Of a stretch of 57,864 nt of DNA, positions 7,215-16,596 are shown one piece after another. The notes beneath the pieces were generated by a model. It was given only the letters and a program-made list of their open reading frames with translations, did not search any database and was not told where the DNA came from. The DNA lies in the NCBI GenBank assembly GCA_028716525.1, contig JAQUPQ010000025.1, positions 1 through 57,864 of the forward strand. Reading direction: 5' to 3'. Numbering within the stretch: position 1 is the first letter of the stretch; each line of letters opens with the position of its first letter. This DNA comes from Terriglobia bacterium (GTDB lineage: Bacteria > Acidobacteriota > Terriglobia > JAIQFV01). Made by a program: the position numbers and the translations under genes.

Positions 7215-9341
7215 TCAATTATGTTTTAAGACCTGGAACAAGTTGCTGTAATCGTCGGTCCACAGCCGGATATGCCGCTCCGAGGGACTGGTGGAAACGT
7301 CGTCGGGACTCAGCTCTTTGGTTTTTTCTTCCAAAGAGCCCTCGCTGCTTTCCACCAAAATCCACGAAGACGAGAAAATCTCCTGATCGGTGTTTTCTTC
7401 ATTATCGACGAAGATGGTTTTCTTGCCCAAGGCGTTGGCCGCCCGTTCAACGACGGGTTGCAGGTCCAGGTATTTGTTCGAGATGTGAACCGCCAGCGTC
7501 CCGTCGGCCTTCAAGTGTCGAAAGTAAAGCTTGAAAGCTTCCAGTGTGAGGAGATGGACTGGAATGGAATCTCCCGTAAAAGCATCGACCACCAGCACGT
7601 CGAAGCGCTGGGGCGGTTGGCGTTCCAGTGAAAGGCGGGCATCACCCAGAACGATCCTCACTTCGGCCGGCGTGTCGCGCAAAAAACTGAATTGTGTGTT
7701 GGCCAGGCGGACAACCAGAGGATTGATTTCGTAGTACTCGATCAAATCACCGCGCCGTCCATAGGCGGCCACGGTTCCGGTTCCCAATCCGATTACCCCA
7801 ATGCGCCGCCCGAAATTCTTGCGACTCAGTAATGCCACTCCGACTCCGGACAGCTTGGAGTAGTAGGTGTTGGGTTCGTCGCGCTTATTCGGATCAAGAT
7901 ACTGTTCACCATGTGTGATGCGTCCGTTGATCAACGATTTCACGGCATAAGGATCGTTGGGATCGTCGGGATTCGTAATCCGAAGTGCCCCGTAAAAATT
8001 GCGTACCATCAAGGCGGAATCTTCACGCAGGCGGCTCCATCGAATGATGAAAGAGCACAGAAGAGCGCTGCTCAAGATCAGAAAGAGAATCCAATGAGGT
8101 TCCAGCCACCACCGTTGCCGGGCATCCATCGGCTCCCGGATCAATACCAAAAAGACCGTCAGCGCCGACAGGATGATTCCGACCGGCAATTCATAAAAAG
8201 AATTGAAGACCAGGGGCGCCACCACCCCCACAAAGATGCCGCCCAATGCCCCACCCAAAGCCACACACAAATAAAACCGCGTCAAAAACTTTGGCGCGGG
8301 CTTCAATCGGGCAAGTTCACCGTGGCAGGCCAAACAGGCCAAGAAAAGCCCTCCCAGAAAAACCGGAAGAAGAACGATGAGATCGCGCACCGTCTTTTCG
8401 CGAAGCAGAACATAAGCCATACCTGCCAGGCCCAGCGCCGCTAACCGCAGAATCCACCGACGGCCATACCACCGGTCGCCGCTGAAGCACACGATGAACG
8501 TCAGCAGATAGACGCTCAGCGGAAGGATCCAAAGGAAAGGAATCGAGGCGATATCCTGAGAAAGAAAATTGGTGACCGCCAGAAACAATATGGATGCGCA
8601 CATGGCCAAAGCAATCCACAGCGCATGGGTGGCGCCGCCCGGAAGCGTCGCTTCAGACGCAATCTCTTGAACCGGTCCGCCCGCTCCCACGCCGGCGGGA
8701 GCCGTGAGGGCTTCAATACTTGAATTTCCATTCTGTAAATTTGCCGGCACCACCTCGGTCTTTTCACGGGAACTGGCAAATGCTGTGGCGGCGCACAACC
8801 CGACGAAAATCACGTAGGCGGCCGACCAGATTTGGCCTTGATGGCGGGTGGTCAGCTGAGGCTCCACCAGCACCGGATAGGTCAACAGCGCCAGCATCGA
8901 CGCCAGATTTGACAGCGCAAAAAACCGGTACGGAAAGGCGCTGTGCCGCGCCCGCACATACCAGGCTTGAATCAACGGCCCTGTCGTCGACAGTACAAAA
9001 TAAGGCAGTCCCACCGTCGTCCCGAGCAAGAGCAGGATTCTCAGAATAGGATTCTCTTGACCGCTGGGCTGCCAGCGGGCCCCGGGGATGATGGGCAAGG
9101 TGGCCAGACTTAAAACCAAAATCCCCAGATGGATGAAATTCTGCCTCCGTCGATTGCGCGTTCCCGCCAGCATGTGCGAATAGGCATATCCCAGCACCAG
9201 AACCAATTGAAAAAACAGCATGCAAGTGGTCCACACGGATGCGGAACCGCCGAACCACGGCAGAATCATTTTTGCGATAACAGGTTGAACCTGAAAAAGC
9301 AGAAATGCGCCTAGGAAGATCGTGAGGGCATAGAGAATCAT
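7215..9341 (-). CDS. Fused multi-span membrane / spermidine-synthase-like protein
   Basis: This is a protein of about 708 aa. The N-terminal two thirds (about 1-460) form around a dozen transmembrane helices, beginning YALTIFLGAFLLFQVQPVIAKMILPWFGG, a signature of fused 'MFS/spermidine synthase' proteins. The C-terminal part (about 500-708) is a Rossmann methyltransferase/aminopropyltransferase-like domain with GVIGLGTGT, EINPLVV and VLVVDAFTGDSIP. The fold binds decarboxylated SAM or SAM; substrate and reaction are unproven for this group. ATG 9341 is chosen because GGAGTGAG lies upstream; a GTG at 9368 would add 9 residues. Not split: the frame is intact. YjbQ follows closely. Confidence 0.88.
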   Translation of the reverse strand: MILYALTIFLGAFLLFQVQPVIAKMILPWFGGSASVWTTCMLFFQLVLVLGYAYSHMLAGTRNRRRQNFIHLGILVLSLATLPIIPGARWQPSGQENPILRILLLLGTTVGLPYFVLSTTGPLIQAWYVRARHSAFPYRFFALSNLASMLALLTYPVLVEPQLTTRHQGQIWSAAYVIFVGLCAATAFASSREKTEVVPANLQNGNSSIEALTAPAGVGAGGPVQEIASEATLPGGATHALWIALAMCASILFLAVTNFLSQDIASIPFLWILPLSVYLLTFIVCFSGDRWYGRRWILRLAALGLAGMAYVLLREKTVRDLIVLLPVFLGGLFLACLACHGELARLKPAPKFLTRFYLCVALGGALGGIFVGVVAPLVFNSFYELPVGIILSALTVFLVLIREPMDARQRWWLEPHWILFLILSSALLCSFIIRWSRLREDSALMVRNFYGALRITNPDDPNDPYAVKSLINGRITHGEQYLDPNKRDEPNTYYSKLSGVGVALLSRKNFGRRIGVIGLGTGTVAAYGRRGDLIEYYEINPLVVRLANTQFSFLRDTPAEVRIVLGDARLSLERQPPQRFDVLVVDAFTGDSIPVHLLTLEAFKLYFRHLKADGTLAVHISNKYLDLQPVVERAANALGKKTIFVDNEENTDQEIFSSSWILVESSEGSLEEKTKELSPDDVSTSPSERHIRLWTDDYSNLFQVLKHN

Positions 9342-9471
9342 GGTTGAAAACTCACTCCGACGTTTCACCTAACGTCTCAAGTCAGAAAATGTTCGGGCCG
9401 GCCAGGAATCAATTTTCCCCTTGGACCGATTTGACCTCCTGCGTATCGCTGAAGAGAAGACCTTCCTCCGA

Positions 9472-11643
9472 TTACTGCATTGGGTACTTGAACTCTGAAG
9501 AGCGCGAGACTCTTCGGATGCCGAGCTTTTGAAGGCGGGAGTTCAGGGTGGTGCGATTCATTCCCAGGCGCGCGGCGGCCCCGTGCGCGCCGCCGATCAC
9601 GCCATGGGTTTCCTTCAGGGTCTGCAGAATATGTTCCCTTTCAAACTCCTCCAGGGTTCGCCCCCGGACGGCGACCAACTCATCAGGCTCCAGAGCCGCA
9701 GCCACGTATTTCAGTTCCAAGGTATCACCCTCACACAGGATGACGCCCCGTTCGATGACATTTTCAAGCTCCCGGATGTTTCCGGGCCAATCGTAATTGC
9801 GGAAGGCCTCCATGGTCCGGGTTGAAATCTTTCGCAGTTCCTTGTTCATGCGCAAAGAATGTTTATGAAGGAAATAATGCACCAAGGGCGGGATGTCCTC
9901 GCGACGTTCGCGAAGCGGCGGAAGGTGGAGCGGAAAGATATTGAGCCGGAAGAAAAGGTCCTGCCGAAAATCACCGCTGCGCACCATGGCCTCCAAGTCG
10001 CGATTCGTGGCCGCAATGACGCGCACATCGACCTTAAGGCTGCGGTCGCCGCCCACCCTCTCAAATTCCCTTTCCTGGAGGACCCGTAGCAGTTTCACCT
10101 GCACCTCCTTGGGAATTTCGCCGATCTCATCGAGAAAGACGGAACCGCCGTCTGCCAGCTCGAAGCGCCCGCTGGTTCTTGCAATGGCCCCGGTGAACGC
10201 CCCCTTCTCGTGCCCGAACAATTCGCTCTCAATCAAACCCAGCGGGATGGCGGCGCAACTCACCTTCACAAAGGCGCGGTCTTTTCGGGGACTGCGCGTG
10301 TGGATGGCCCGGGCGATCAACTCTTTACCCGTGCCGGTTTCACCCGTGATCAACACCGTCGAATCGGTTCGCGCCACCCGCTCGACACTTGTCAGCACCC
10401 GGCGCAACGCACGGCTATCACCGACCACCTCATCAAAGTTCTGCTCCGTTCGGATTTCTTCCTGCAGATAAATATTCTCATTCTTGAGTTGATCTTTCAG
10501 TTCCTCAATTTCCTCGAAGGCTGCCGCATTCCGCAAGGCAATGGCGACCTGGTTGGCCACTTGTTTCAGAAAGGCCCGGTCCACATCGTCAAAATGATGC
10601 GTCTGACGGCTCGACAACGTAAATCCGCCCAGCACCTTGCCGTGGATCACGACGGGAATCGTGATAAACGAAAGCAAACCTTCTTTCAGGAAGATCTCGG
10701 TCACCGGTTTCCAGGGTTTCGCCGATCGAATGTCGCCCACACACAGAATATCCTTACGCTGAATGAGATGTTGGGCCAGCGAATCGCGCTCGATCGGAAA
10801 TTCGAGTTGAGGTTCGAAGACACTAAAATCATCCTCGCCGGCAGGAGGATGGTGAACCTTGCCCAGATCAATGCTGCGCGGCGAATCGGACGACACTACC
10901 AGATACAATCGGGTCGTATGCCGGGCCTCATCCACCAATCCCACCGAAGCCACATCAAATGAAACGTAATCGTAAAGCGCCCGAAAAAGGGAACGGAACA
11001 AATCCGCTTTGTTCAGGTGGGACATGATGGCCGTGCTCAGACGCAATACGACCTGGTGCTGTTGCTCCAGGCGGATTTTTTCCTGCAAATTCTCGTTGTC
11101 TTGTTTCAGTTGAAGCGACAAGCGCTTCATTTTTTCGTAGCTCAGGGCGTTGTCGTAAGCCACGGCTACAAAATGGGCCACTTCCTCAAAGAACGCCAAA
11201 TCGTCGGGCTCATACGCCACCCGTCGGGTACAGGCGATAGACAGGATGCCGATGACTTCATCGCGCACAATCATGGGAGCGGCGCAAATGCATTTCAATC
11301 CGGCCCGATTCAACACCGGAAGGCTCGAGGGAAACTCGCTGGAAGTTTCAACATCTGCGATCCATTTCAAGCGGCGGTGATCATAAACCCAACCGGCCAA
11401 ACTGCCCTCGTGCGGAACCTCCATGTATTGCGCCAGAACGGCATTGGGCCGATCCAGTTCCATCACGCGGATTTGAAACGTATCTTTGTCCCGATCCGGC
11501 GTCACCGCAGCCACATAATTGAACTCCATGAGTGACCGCAGGACCTGGACGGCCGCGTGAAAAACGCTGTCGGAATCCTGTTTGGAGGCGATCGCCGCCG
11601 TCAGTTCCAGAAAGGCGCGGTATTTTTGATCGGCGGTCTTCAT
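9472..11643 (-). CDS. GAF-GAF-AAA+ sigma54-dependent transcriptional activator
   Basis: This is a 723-aa enhancer-binding protein. There are two GAF sensor domains (about 20-170 and 200-375), separated by coiled-coil-like linkers rich in Gln/Glu. The AAA+ domain has Walker A GETGTGKE (434-441), the sigma54-contacting GAFTGA loop (481-486) and Walker [10 protein letters not shown] (501-509). The C-terminal Fis-type helix-turn-helix ends [16 protein letters not shown]. It is FhlA/NorR-like in architecture, but its ligand is unknown. There is no receiver, so control is by ligand binding to the GAF domains. The intact GAFTGA means it should activate sigma54 promoters; I found no clear -24/-12 element close by. 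The neighbouring OCD gene begins upstream on the same strand, with 39 bp between them. Confidence 0.95.
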   Translation of the reverse strand: MKTADQKYRAFLELTAAIASKQDSDSVFHAAVQVLRSLMEFNYVAAVTPDRDKDTFQIRVMELDRPNAVLAQYMEVPHEGSLAGWVYDHRRLKWIADVETSSEFPSSLPVLNRAGLKCICAAPMIVRDEVIGILSIACTRRVAYEPDDLAFFEEVAHFVAVAYDNALSYEKMKRLSLQLKQDNENLQEKIRLEQQHQVVLRLSTAIMSHLNKADLFRSLFRALYDYVSFDVASVGLVDEARHTTRLYLVVSSDSPRSIDLGKVHHPPAGEDDFSVFEPQLEFPIERDSLAQHLIQRKDILCVGDIRSAKPWKPVTEIFLKEGLLSFITIPVVIHGKVLGGFTLSSRQTHHFDDVDRAFLKQVANQVAIALRNAAAFEEIEELKDQLKNENIYLQEEIRTEQNFDEVVGDSRALRRVLTSVERVARTDSTVLITGETGTGKELIARAIHTRSPRKDRAFVKVSCAAIPLGLIESELFGHEKGAFTGAIARTSGRFELADGGSVFLDEIGEIPKEVQVKLLRVLQEREFERVGGDRSLKVDVRVIAATNRDLEAMVRSGDFRQDLFFRLNIFPLHLPPLRERREDIPPLVHYFLHKHSLRMNKELRKISTRTMEAFRNYDWPGNIRELENVIERGVILCEGDTLELKYVAAALEPDELVAVRGRTLEEFEREHILQTLKETHGVIGGAHGAAARLGMNRTTLNSRLQKLGIRRVSRSSEFKYPMQ

Positions 11644-11682
11644 GAAGTCTTTCTCAGCTGCGCAGCGGTTCCAACCCGGAAT

Positions 11683-12636
11683 TCAAATCTGAATCTTTTC
11701 GCCCAAGTGTTCTTGGAGGGCCCGTTCATAGACTACGGCACCCACGGCAATATCTTCCAGGGCAATCCCCATGGACTTGAAAAGCGTAATGTCTTCCGCC
11801 GATTCACGGCCTTTCACAAGACCGGCCACCACGGAGCCCAACTCCACAATCTTTTCCCAGGCGAGCAATCCCCGTTCGATGGGTTCAAGAAATTCACCGG
11901 CCTCGAGATGCGCTTGAGCGACGGAGTCGGCGGCAATCCGCTGGGCCCGTTGCACCGTGGTCGAGTCGATTTCCGAACGGATCAACGCATTTCCGCCAAT
12001 GATATTCAGATGCGCGCCGGGCTCGACAGCATCGCCGTCAAAAAGCGGTTCACCGGCGCTGGTTGCCGTGATCACGATGTCCGAGGCTTCCACGACTGCC
12101 GTGCCGGAATTCATGGGCCGGACTTCGATCTTTAATTGCCCTTCCATTTTCCGGCAGAAGGCCTTGCATTTTTCTGACCCGCGGGAATAAGCCATGACCC
12201 GATCGATTTTTCGAACGTGGCACATCGCCAGGAGTTGTGATTCGGCTTGATATCCGGTTCCAATAACGCCCGCGACCTTGGAATCGTCTCGCGCCATGAA
12301 TTTTGTGGCCACGCCGCTGGCCGCACCGGTGCGTATTTGCCCCATGCGATCGGCTTCAATGATAGCCAACAATTCGCCGGTTTCAGACCGGTAAAGGTGC
12401 ACGATAAACTTTGATCCGGTGGTGTACCACGTGTACGCCTTAAAACCCACCACACCCATGGCGGGCAGCGCCGCCGACATCACATTCAAAGCTCCGTGCT
12501 TCTGGTGAATTCGGATCCGAGGCTGGTTCGTGGCGCGTCCGTGCCCGAGCTCCACAAAAGCGCGTTCGATGGCGCGAAGCGCCGACGGCATGTCGAGTAC
12601 CTTCTCCACATCCGCTTCATGCACCAGAAGCGCCAT
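11683..12636 (-). CDS. Ornithine cyclodeaminase / mu-crystallin family protein
   Basis: This is a 317-aa NAD(P)-dependent enzyme of the OCD/mu-crystallin family, which includes ornithine cyclodeaminase, alanine dehydrogenase and ketimine reductases. The family-typical segments IEADRMGQIRTGAASGVATK and VIGTGYQAESQL (Rossmann GxGxQA) are present, along with DIVITATSA and the conserved INIIGGN-like loop (LNIIGGNA). The specific substrate cannot be told from sequence alone. The start ATG at 12636 follows a strong GGAGGG. A TTGACA-like -35 on the minus strand near 12692-12698 may drive it. Divergent from tatA. Confidence 0.93.
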   Translation of the reverse strand: MALLVHEADVEKVLDMPSALRAIERAFVELGHGRATNQPRIRIHQKHGALNVMSAALPAMGVVGFKAYTWYTTGSKFIVHLYRSETGELLAIIEADRMGQIRTGAASGVATKFMARDDSKVAGVIGTGYQAESQLLAMCHVRKIDRVMAYSRGSEKCKAFCRKMEGQLKIEVRPMNSGTAVVEASDIVITATSAGEPLFDGDAVEPGAHLNIIGGNALIRSEIDSTTVQRAQRIAADSVAQAHLEAGEFLEPIERGLLAWEKIVELGSVVAGLVKGRESAEDITLFKSMGIALEDIAVGAVVYERALQEHLGEKIQI

Positions 12637-12750
12637 CGCTACCCTCCTTGCAAATAAAAATCAAAAATGATACAACCACAGGCGCTCAAAAGGTGTCAAT
12701 ACCCCTGGTACCAAGGATAAACCGCTTTACACCGTTGAGACGGAGGAATC

Positions 12751-12960
12751 ATGGGCGAAGGATTGCTACAGCCGATGCACTTGTTGCTGATTTTAGCCAT
12801 CGCGCTGTTTGTGTTTGGACCAAAGAAGTTGCCGGAATTGGGTAAGGGCCTCGGACAAGGCATCCGAGGGTTCAGAGATGCCCTGAATGGAGGGCTTCAC
12901 ACGGAAGAGGACAAGACCACAGAAGCTCCCAAACAACTCGAAGATAAGCCCAAATCATAA
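12751..12960 (+). CDS. tatA: Twin-arginine translocase TatA/TatE family subunit
   Basis: This is a 69-aa TatA-type protein. A short periplasmic N-terminus is followed by a single transmembrane helix (about residues 8-22), the conserved FGPKKLPELG hinge and an amphipathic helix (GKGLGQGIRGFRDAL), then a charged tail. TatA multimers form the pore of the Tat pathway, which exports folded proteins. GGAGG lies 4 nt upstream of the ATG. No tatC is adjacent, as is common when tatA is detached. TatB function is unlikely given the short tail. Confidence 0.93.
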   Translation: MGEGLLQPMHLLLILAIALFVFGPKKLPELGKGLGQGIRGFRDALNGGLHTEEDKTTEAPKQLEDKPKS

Positions 12961-12993
12961 GAAATCCGAATTTTTCGGCATCAGAATATCGAG

Positions 12994-13019
12994 AAAAAAC
13001 ATCTTCTCCTTGAGAAGAT
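12994..13019 (-). terminator. Possible minus-strand intrinsic terminator
   Basis: ATCTTCTC (13001-13008) and GAGAAGAT (13012-13019) form an 8-bp hairpin with a 3-nt loop. Read on the minus strand it is followed by GTTTTTT, the form of an intrinsic terminator. There is no minus-strand gene immediately upstream, so it may block antisense transcription from the thiolase promoter region, or act simply as a hairpin past tatA on the plus strand. Confidence 0.4.
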
Positions 13020-13129
13020 ATTGGTGTCTCCAGTTATGCGCATTTGATCGAAGAGGGCTCCACACGGCTTTCTTGTGCGCGTTTGAAACGGAACATTTCC
13101 AATAGATACAATTCGAACCCTGTCCTCGT

Positions 13130-13159
13130 TTGACTCCTCTTTACACCCCACCCTATAAT
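13130..13159 (+). promoter_or_regulatory. Sigma70-type promoter for the thiolase gene
   Basis: A TTGACT -35 hexamer (13130-13135) and a perfect TATAAT -10 (13154-13159) are separated by 18 bp. The expected start is about 13166-13168, giving a leader of about 58 nt before the thiolase ATG at 13225. This is the closest match to the housekeeping consensus I noticed in the window. Confidence 0.7.
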
Positions 13160-13224
13160 GCCTTTTTGAAAAGGAAATCATACTTTTTTGGCTCGACGCA
13201 ATTGCAGCGAGCAGGAGCCTATTC

Positions 13225-14412
13225 ATGACTTCATCCCGCCCCAGCGTTGTCATCACGGCAGCGGTGCGTACACCTATCGGAAAATTTCTCGGATCCTTAA
13301 GGAAAGTATCGGCCCCACGGCTCGGCGCGATCGTTGTCAAAGAGGTCGTCCAACGCGCCGGTTTGAAGCCTGAACAAATCGACGAGTGCATCCTGGGAAA
13401 TGTGGTGCAGGCGGGTCTCGGGCAGAACCCGGCGCGCCAGGCGGCCCTTCATGGAGGACTCTTACCCGCGGTGGGAGCCTTTACCGTCAACAAAGTGTGT
13501 GGCTCCGGATTGAAAGCCGTGGGGTTGGCGGTTCAAGCGATCCAATGCCAGGATCAAGAAATTGTCGTCGCCGGCGGGATGGAATCCATGTCCAACGCCC
13601 CCTTCCTCATTCCCAAGCTTCGCGACGGGTATCGACTGGGTCACGGTGAAGTGCTGGATGCCATGATTCACGATGGACTCTGGGACGCCTACGAAGATTT
13701 CCATATGGGCATGACCGGAGAGTTGGTTGCGGGAAAGTACAAGGTCACACGCGACGAGATGGATGCCTACGCGGTGGAATCACATCGCCGGGCCAGCGCA
13801 GCCATTCGAGAATGCCATTTCCAATCACAAATTACTCCGGTGGAGATTAAATCGCGCCAGGGCGTCACGGCGGTAACCACCGATGAATCCCCGCGCGAAG
13901 ATTGTTCGTTGGAGTCACTCCGCGCCCTCAAACCGGTTTTTAAAAAGGACGGAACCATTACCGCCGGCAACGCCCCCGGCACCAATGACGGAGCTGCGGC
14001 TCTCGTTCTCACCAGTGAAGACAAGGCCCGGCAACTGCACCTCCCGATCCTGGCTCGTGTGGTCGGACAGGCGACGGCAGGACTTGAGCCCCAATGGGTC
14101 ATGATGACTCCCGTGCCGGCCGTCCGGAAGCTTCTGCCAAAAATCGGCTGGAAGAAAGAAGAGGTCGATCTTTGGGAATTGAACGAAGCATTTGCGGTGC
14201 AATCCGTTGTTGTGATTCGAAAGTTGGAACTTGATCCGGCTCGAGTGAATGTGAACGGCGGGGCTGTAGCTTTAGGACACCCCATCGGCGCCAGCGGCGC
14301 ACGCATTTTGGTGACGCTGCTCTACGAAATGATCCGACGCGATCTGCGCCGCGGTGTGGCGACCCTCTGTATGGGCGGCGGCAATGGATTTGCACTCGCC
14401 ATTGAGCGCTGA
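13225..14412 (+). CDS. Acetyl-CoA C-acyltransferase (thiolase II)
   Basis: This 395-aa thiolase has all catalytic elements. Acyl-accepting C92 lies in [11 protein letters not shown], the NEAFA loop at 320-324, H352 in [11 protein letters not shown], and C382 in LCMGGGNG. It condenses or cleaves acetoacetyl-CoA and acetyl-CoA, or degrades 3-ketoacyl-CoA. Length fits the biosynthetic/AtoB class. A strong -35/-10 pair is upstream and AGGAGC precedes the ATG. With the 3-hydroxyacyl-CoA dehydrogenase at 15607 it would provide two consecutive steps of a short-chain acyl-CoA pathway; the two are separated by a hydrolase gene and a repeat. Confidence 0.96.
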   Translation: MTSSRPSVVITAAVRTPIGKFLGSLRKVSAPRLGAIVVKEVVQRAGLKPEQIDECILGNVVQAGLGQNPARQAALHGGLLPAVGAFTVNKVCGSGLKAVGLAVQAIQCQDQEIVVAGGMESMSNAPFLIPKLRDGYRLGHGEVLDAMIHDGLWDAYEDFHMGMTGELVAGKYKVTRDEMDAYAVESHRRASAAIRECHFQSQITPVEIKSRQGVTAVTTDESPREDCSLESLRALKPVFKKDGTITAGNAPGTNDGAAALVLTSEDKARQLHLPILARVVGQATAGLEPQWVMMTPVPAVRKLLPKIGWKKEEVDLWELNEAFAVQSVVVIRKLELDPARVNVNGGAVALGHPIGASGARILVTLLYEMIRRDLRRGVATLCMGGGNGFALAIER

Positions 14413-14467
14413 AAAACAGGTTGATGAATTCCAATTTCCCCGAATTGAAATCTCGAAGGAGACTCGA

Positions 14468-15244
14468 ATGAAATTCCAGTTGAAAGGTTCTCTGTGTCTT
14501 ATCCTGTGCGGAGTTTGCTTTGCCCTGTGGCTGGCTCCGTCCCTCTTCCTCGCGGCGGAGGTGAAGTCCCAAACCGTTTCATACCCGAACGGCTCTGAAA
14601 CCTTGAGCGGTTACCTGGCGCTTCCCTCGGGCCCCGGACCGCATCCCGGTTTGCTCTTGATTCACGAGTGGTGGGGACTCAACGATTGGATCAAAGAGCA
14701 AGCCCGGAATTTTGCGGAGCAAGGTTATGTGGCGCTGGCTGTGGATTTGTACCGCGGCAAAGTCGCCGGCGACCCGGATGAAGCCCACGAGCTCAGCCGC
14801 GGGTTGCCGCAGGATCGGGGAATCAGCGATCTCGAAGCCGCCCTGGCGTATCTCCAATCGCGCCCTGATGTGAAAAAGAACTCCATCGGGTCAGTAGGTT
14901 GGTGCATGGGCGGCGGCTACTCCATTCAACTTGCCATCCACGCTCCCCGATTGAAAGCTTGTATCATTAATTATGGCGCCCTGCCGACAGACCCGGCGTC
15001 CATCAACAAGATTCAAGCCCCGGTACTGGGAAACTTTGGGGCGGAAGACCGCGGCATCCCTCCTGCCGCCGTCCACTCCTTCGAGAAAGCCATGCAGTCG
15101 CGAAAGAAGGCGATTGATGTGAAGATTTACGACGGAGCAGGCCATGCTTTTGAGAATCCCAACAATCAATCCGGATACCGCCAAGCAGCGGCCAAAGACG
15201 CGTGGCAACGCATGGTTGCATTTCTCAATGCAAAACTGAAATGA
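14468..15244 (+). CDS. Exported dienelactone-hydrolase family protein
   Basis: This 258-aa alpha/beta hydrolase has an N-terminal signal peptide (about residues 1-30, ending around SLFLAA). The dienelactone hydrolase triad is visible: C146 in GWCMGGG, D194 in GAEDRGIP and H226 in GAGHAF. The conserved HEWWGLNDWIK motif lies at 66-76. The family hydrolyses lactones or esters; the true substrate is not predictable. ATG 14468 is chosen because AAGGAGA precedes it; longer frames would start inside the thiolase gene. It begins 55 bp after the thiolase stop and may be in its operon. Confidence 0.93.
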   Translation: MKFQLKGSLCLILCGVCFALWLAPSLFLAAEVKSQTVSYPNGSETLSGYLALPSGPGPHPGLLLIHEWWGLNDWIKEQARNFAEQGYVALAVDLYRGKVAGDPDEAHELSRGLPQDRGISDLEAALAYLQSRPDVKKNSIGSVGWCMGGGYSIQLAIHAPRLKACIINYGALPTDPASINKIQAPVLGNFGAEDRGIPPAAVHSFEKAMQSRKKAIDVKIYDGAGHAFENPNNQSGYRQAAAKDAWQRMVAFLNAKLK

Positions 15245-15255
15245 TTGTCGGTTTT

Positions 15256-15413
15256 GGTAGCCGGGATATCGCATTCTTTTGTGATATCCCGGATGATGAG
15301 TAGCATCGGTGGCCAGGATACGGCACTCTGCGCCTTACCCTGGACTCAATGGAGAATCTACGCATTCAGCGACGATTCCGGGATGCTCCAAAGATCGGAG
15401 CATCCCGGCTACC
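15256..15413. repeat. REPIN-like double-hairpin element
   Basis: The spacer 15245-15606 contains an element bounded by 12-bp inverted repeats GGTAGCCGGGAT (15256-15267) and ATCCCGGCTACC (15402-15413). Inside are two hairpins: CCGGGATATC/GATATCCCGG (15261-15292) and CCGGGATGCTCC/GGAGCATCCCGG (15378-15408, perfect, 7-nt loop). Two related palindromes in opposite orientation with a shared CCGGGAT core match the arrangement of REPIN/BIME elements. The remaining spacer to 15606 shows only the Shine-Dalgarno of the next gene. Confidence 0.7.
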
Positions 15414-15606
15414 AGACCAACGCATTTTCATGCCTCGGGTCCCGCGAAGTGGGATGACCAACTGTGGTAAAGAGCATAACCCATTTTTGTCACTCCCCAC
15501 TTGCCACTTGTCACTGCCTTATCGTTCCCGCTTGAACGGAGAGTACCTGGCAGGTATGCTAAAGTCGAATGAGGGTATTCATCATTGTTTCTCAAGGAGG
15601 CCTTTT

Positions 15607-16464
15607 ATGTCCCGACCTATTGAAACGATCGGCGTTATTGGTTCCGGCACCATGGGGAACGGTATTGCGCAGGTTTGCGCAACAGCCGGTTTCCATGTCC
15701 TCATGAAAGATATCCAGGACGAATTTCTGGACCGCGGCCTGAAAACGATCGACAAATCGCTTTCCAAATTTGTGGAGAAGGGCAAGCTCGCGGCCGACCG
15801 GAAGAATTCCATCATGAAAAACATCGGAACCACTTCGACCTCGCAGCCACTAGCCGGCTGTGACTTTGTCATCGAAGCAGCCAGCGAGAATTTCGAGATC
15901 AAGAAGCAAATCTTTCAGGAATTAGATTCCCTGTGCCGCCCCGATGTCATTTTTGGCAGCAACACTTCATCGATTTCCATTACTCGTCTGGCGGCTCAAA
16001 CACGCCGGCCGGACAAATGCATCGGCATGCATTTCATGAATCCCGTTCCCCTGATGACGCTGGTCGAGATCATCCGTGGCCTGGCGACCTCCGACGAAAC
16101 CTATGCCGCCACAAAATCGCTCGCCGAAAAATTGGGCAAGGTGCCTTGCGAGGTCAACGACTCACCGGGTTTTGTTTCCAACCGCGTCCTGATGCCGATG
16201 ATCAACGAAGCCATTTACTGCGTTATGGAGGGTGTGGGGAAACCCGAATCCATCGACACGGTGATGAAGCTGGGCATGAATCATCCCATGGGGCCGCTGA
16301 CGCTGGCCGACCTGATCGGTCTGGATGTGTGCCTGGATATCATGGAAGTGTTGTACCAGGGCTTTGCCGACTCCAAGTATCGGCCTTGCCCGCTGCTGCG
16401 AAAGATGGTGGCGGCCGGCTGTTTGGGCCGAAAGAGCGGCCGCGGCTTCTATGAGTACCAATAA
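15607..16464 (+). CDS. 3-hydroxyacyl-CoA (3-hydroxybutyryl-CoA) dehydrogenase
   Basis: This 285-aa enzyme oxidises 3-hydroxyacyl-CoA or reduces acetoacetyl-CoA using NAD(P). The N-terminal Rossmann fold shows [15 protein letters not shown], and the catalytic region is SNTSSISI followed by HFMNPVPLM, with the C-terminal dimerisation domain containing [17 protein letters not shown]. Length equals the single-domain HBD class. The start ATG 15607 has AAGGAGG 7 nt upstream. A longer in-frame stretch to 15349 runs through the repeat and is not coding. It probably works with the thiolase at 13225. Confidence 0.96.
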   Translation: MSRPIETIGVIGSGTMGNGIAQVCATAGFHVLMKDIQDEFLDRGLKTIDKSLSKFVEKGKLAADRKNSIMKNIGTTSTSQPLAGCDFVIEAASENFEIKKQIFQELDSLCRPDVIFGSNTSSISITRLAAQTRRPDKCIGMHFMNPVPLMTLVEIIRGLATSDETYAATKSLAEKLGKVPCEVNDSPGFVSNRVLMPMINEAIYCVMEGVGKPESIDTVMKLGMNHPMGPLTLADLIGLDVCLDIMEVLYQGFADSKYRPCPLLRKMVAAGCLGRKSGRGFYEYQ

Positions 16465-16596
16465 ATTTTTTACTTGAAAACAACCAGCGTTCCATGAAGC
16501 GATTGCCAGGGGTCGAGAATAAATCTGTTGCCTCCCCGGGGGGCCTCCGATATCATTTGATCACGAAAATTTTTTTGAAGTGAACGAGTTATTCAC

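Noticed and set aside
9472-11643. Two-component response regulator (NtrC type)
   Set aside because: The N-terminus has GAF domains, not a receiver; no phosphoacceptor Asp pattern is seen.
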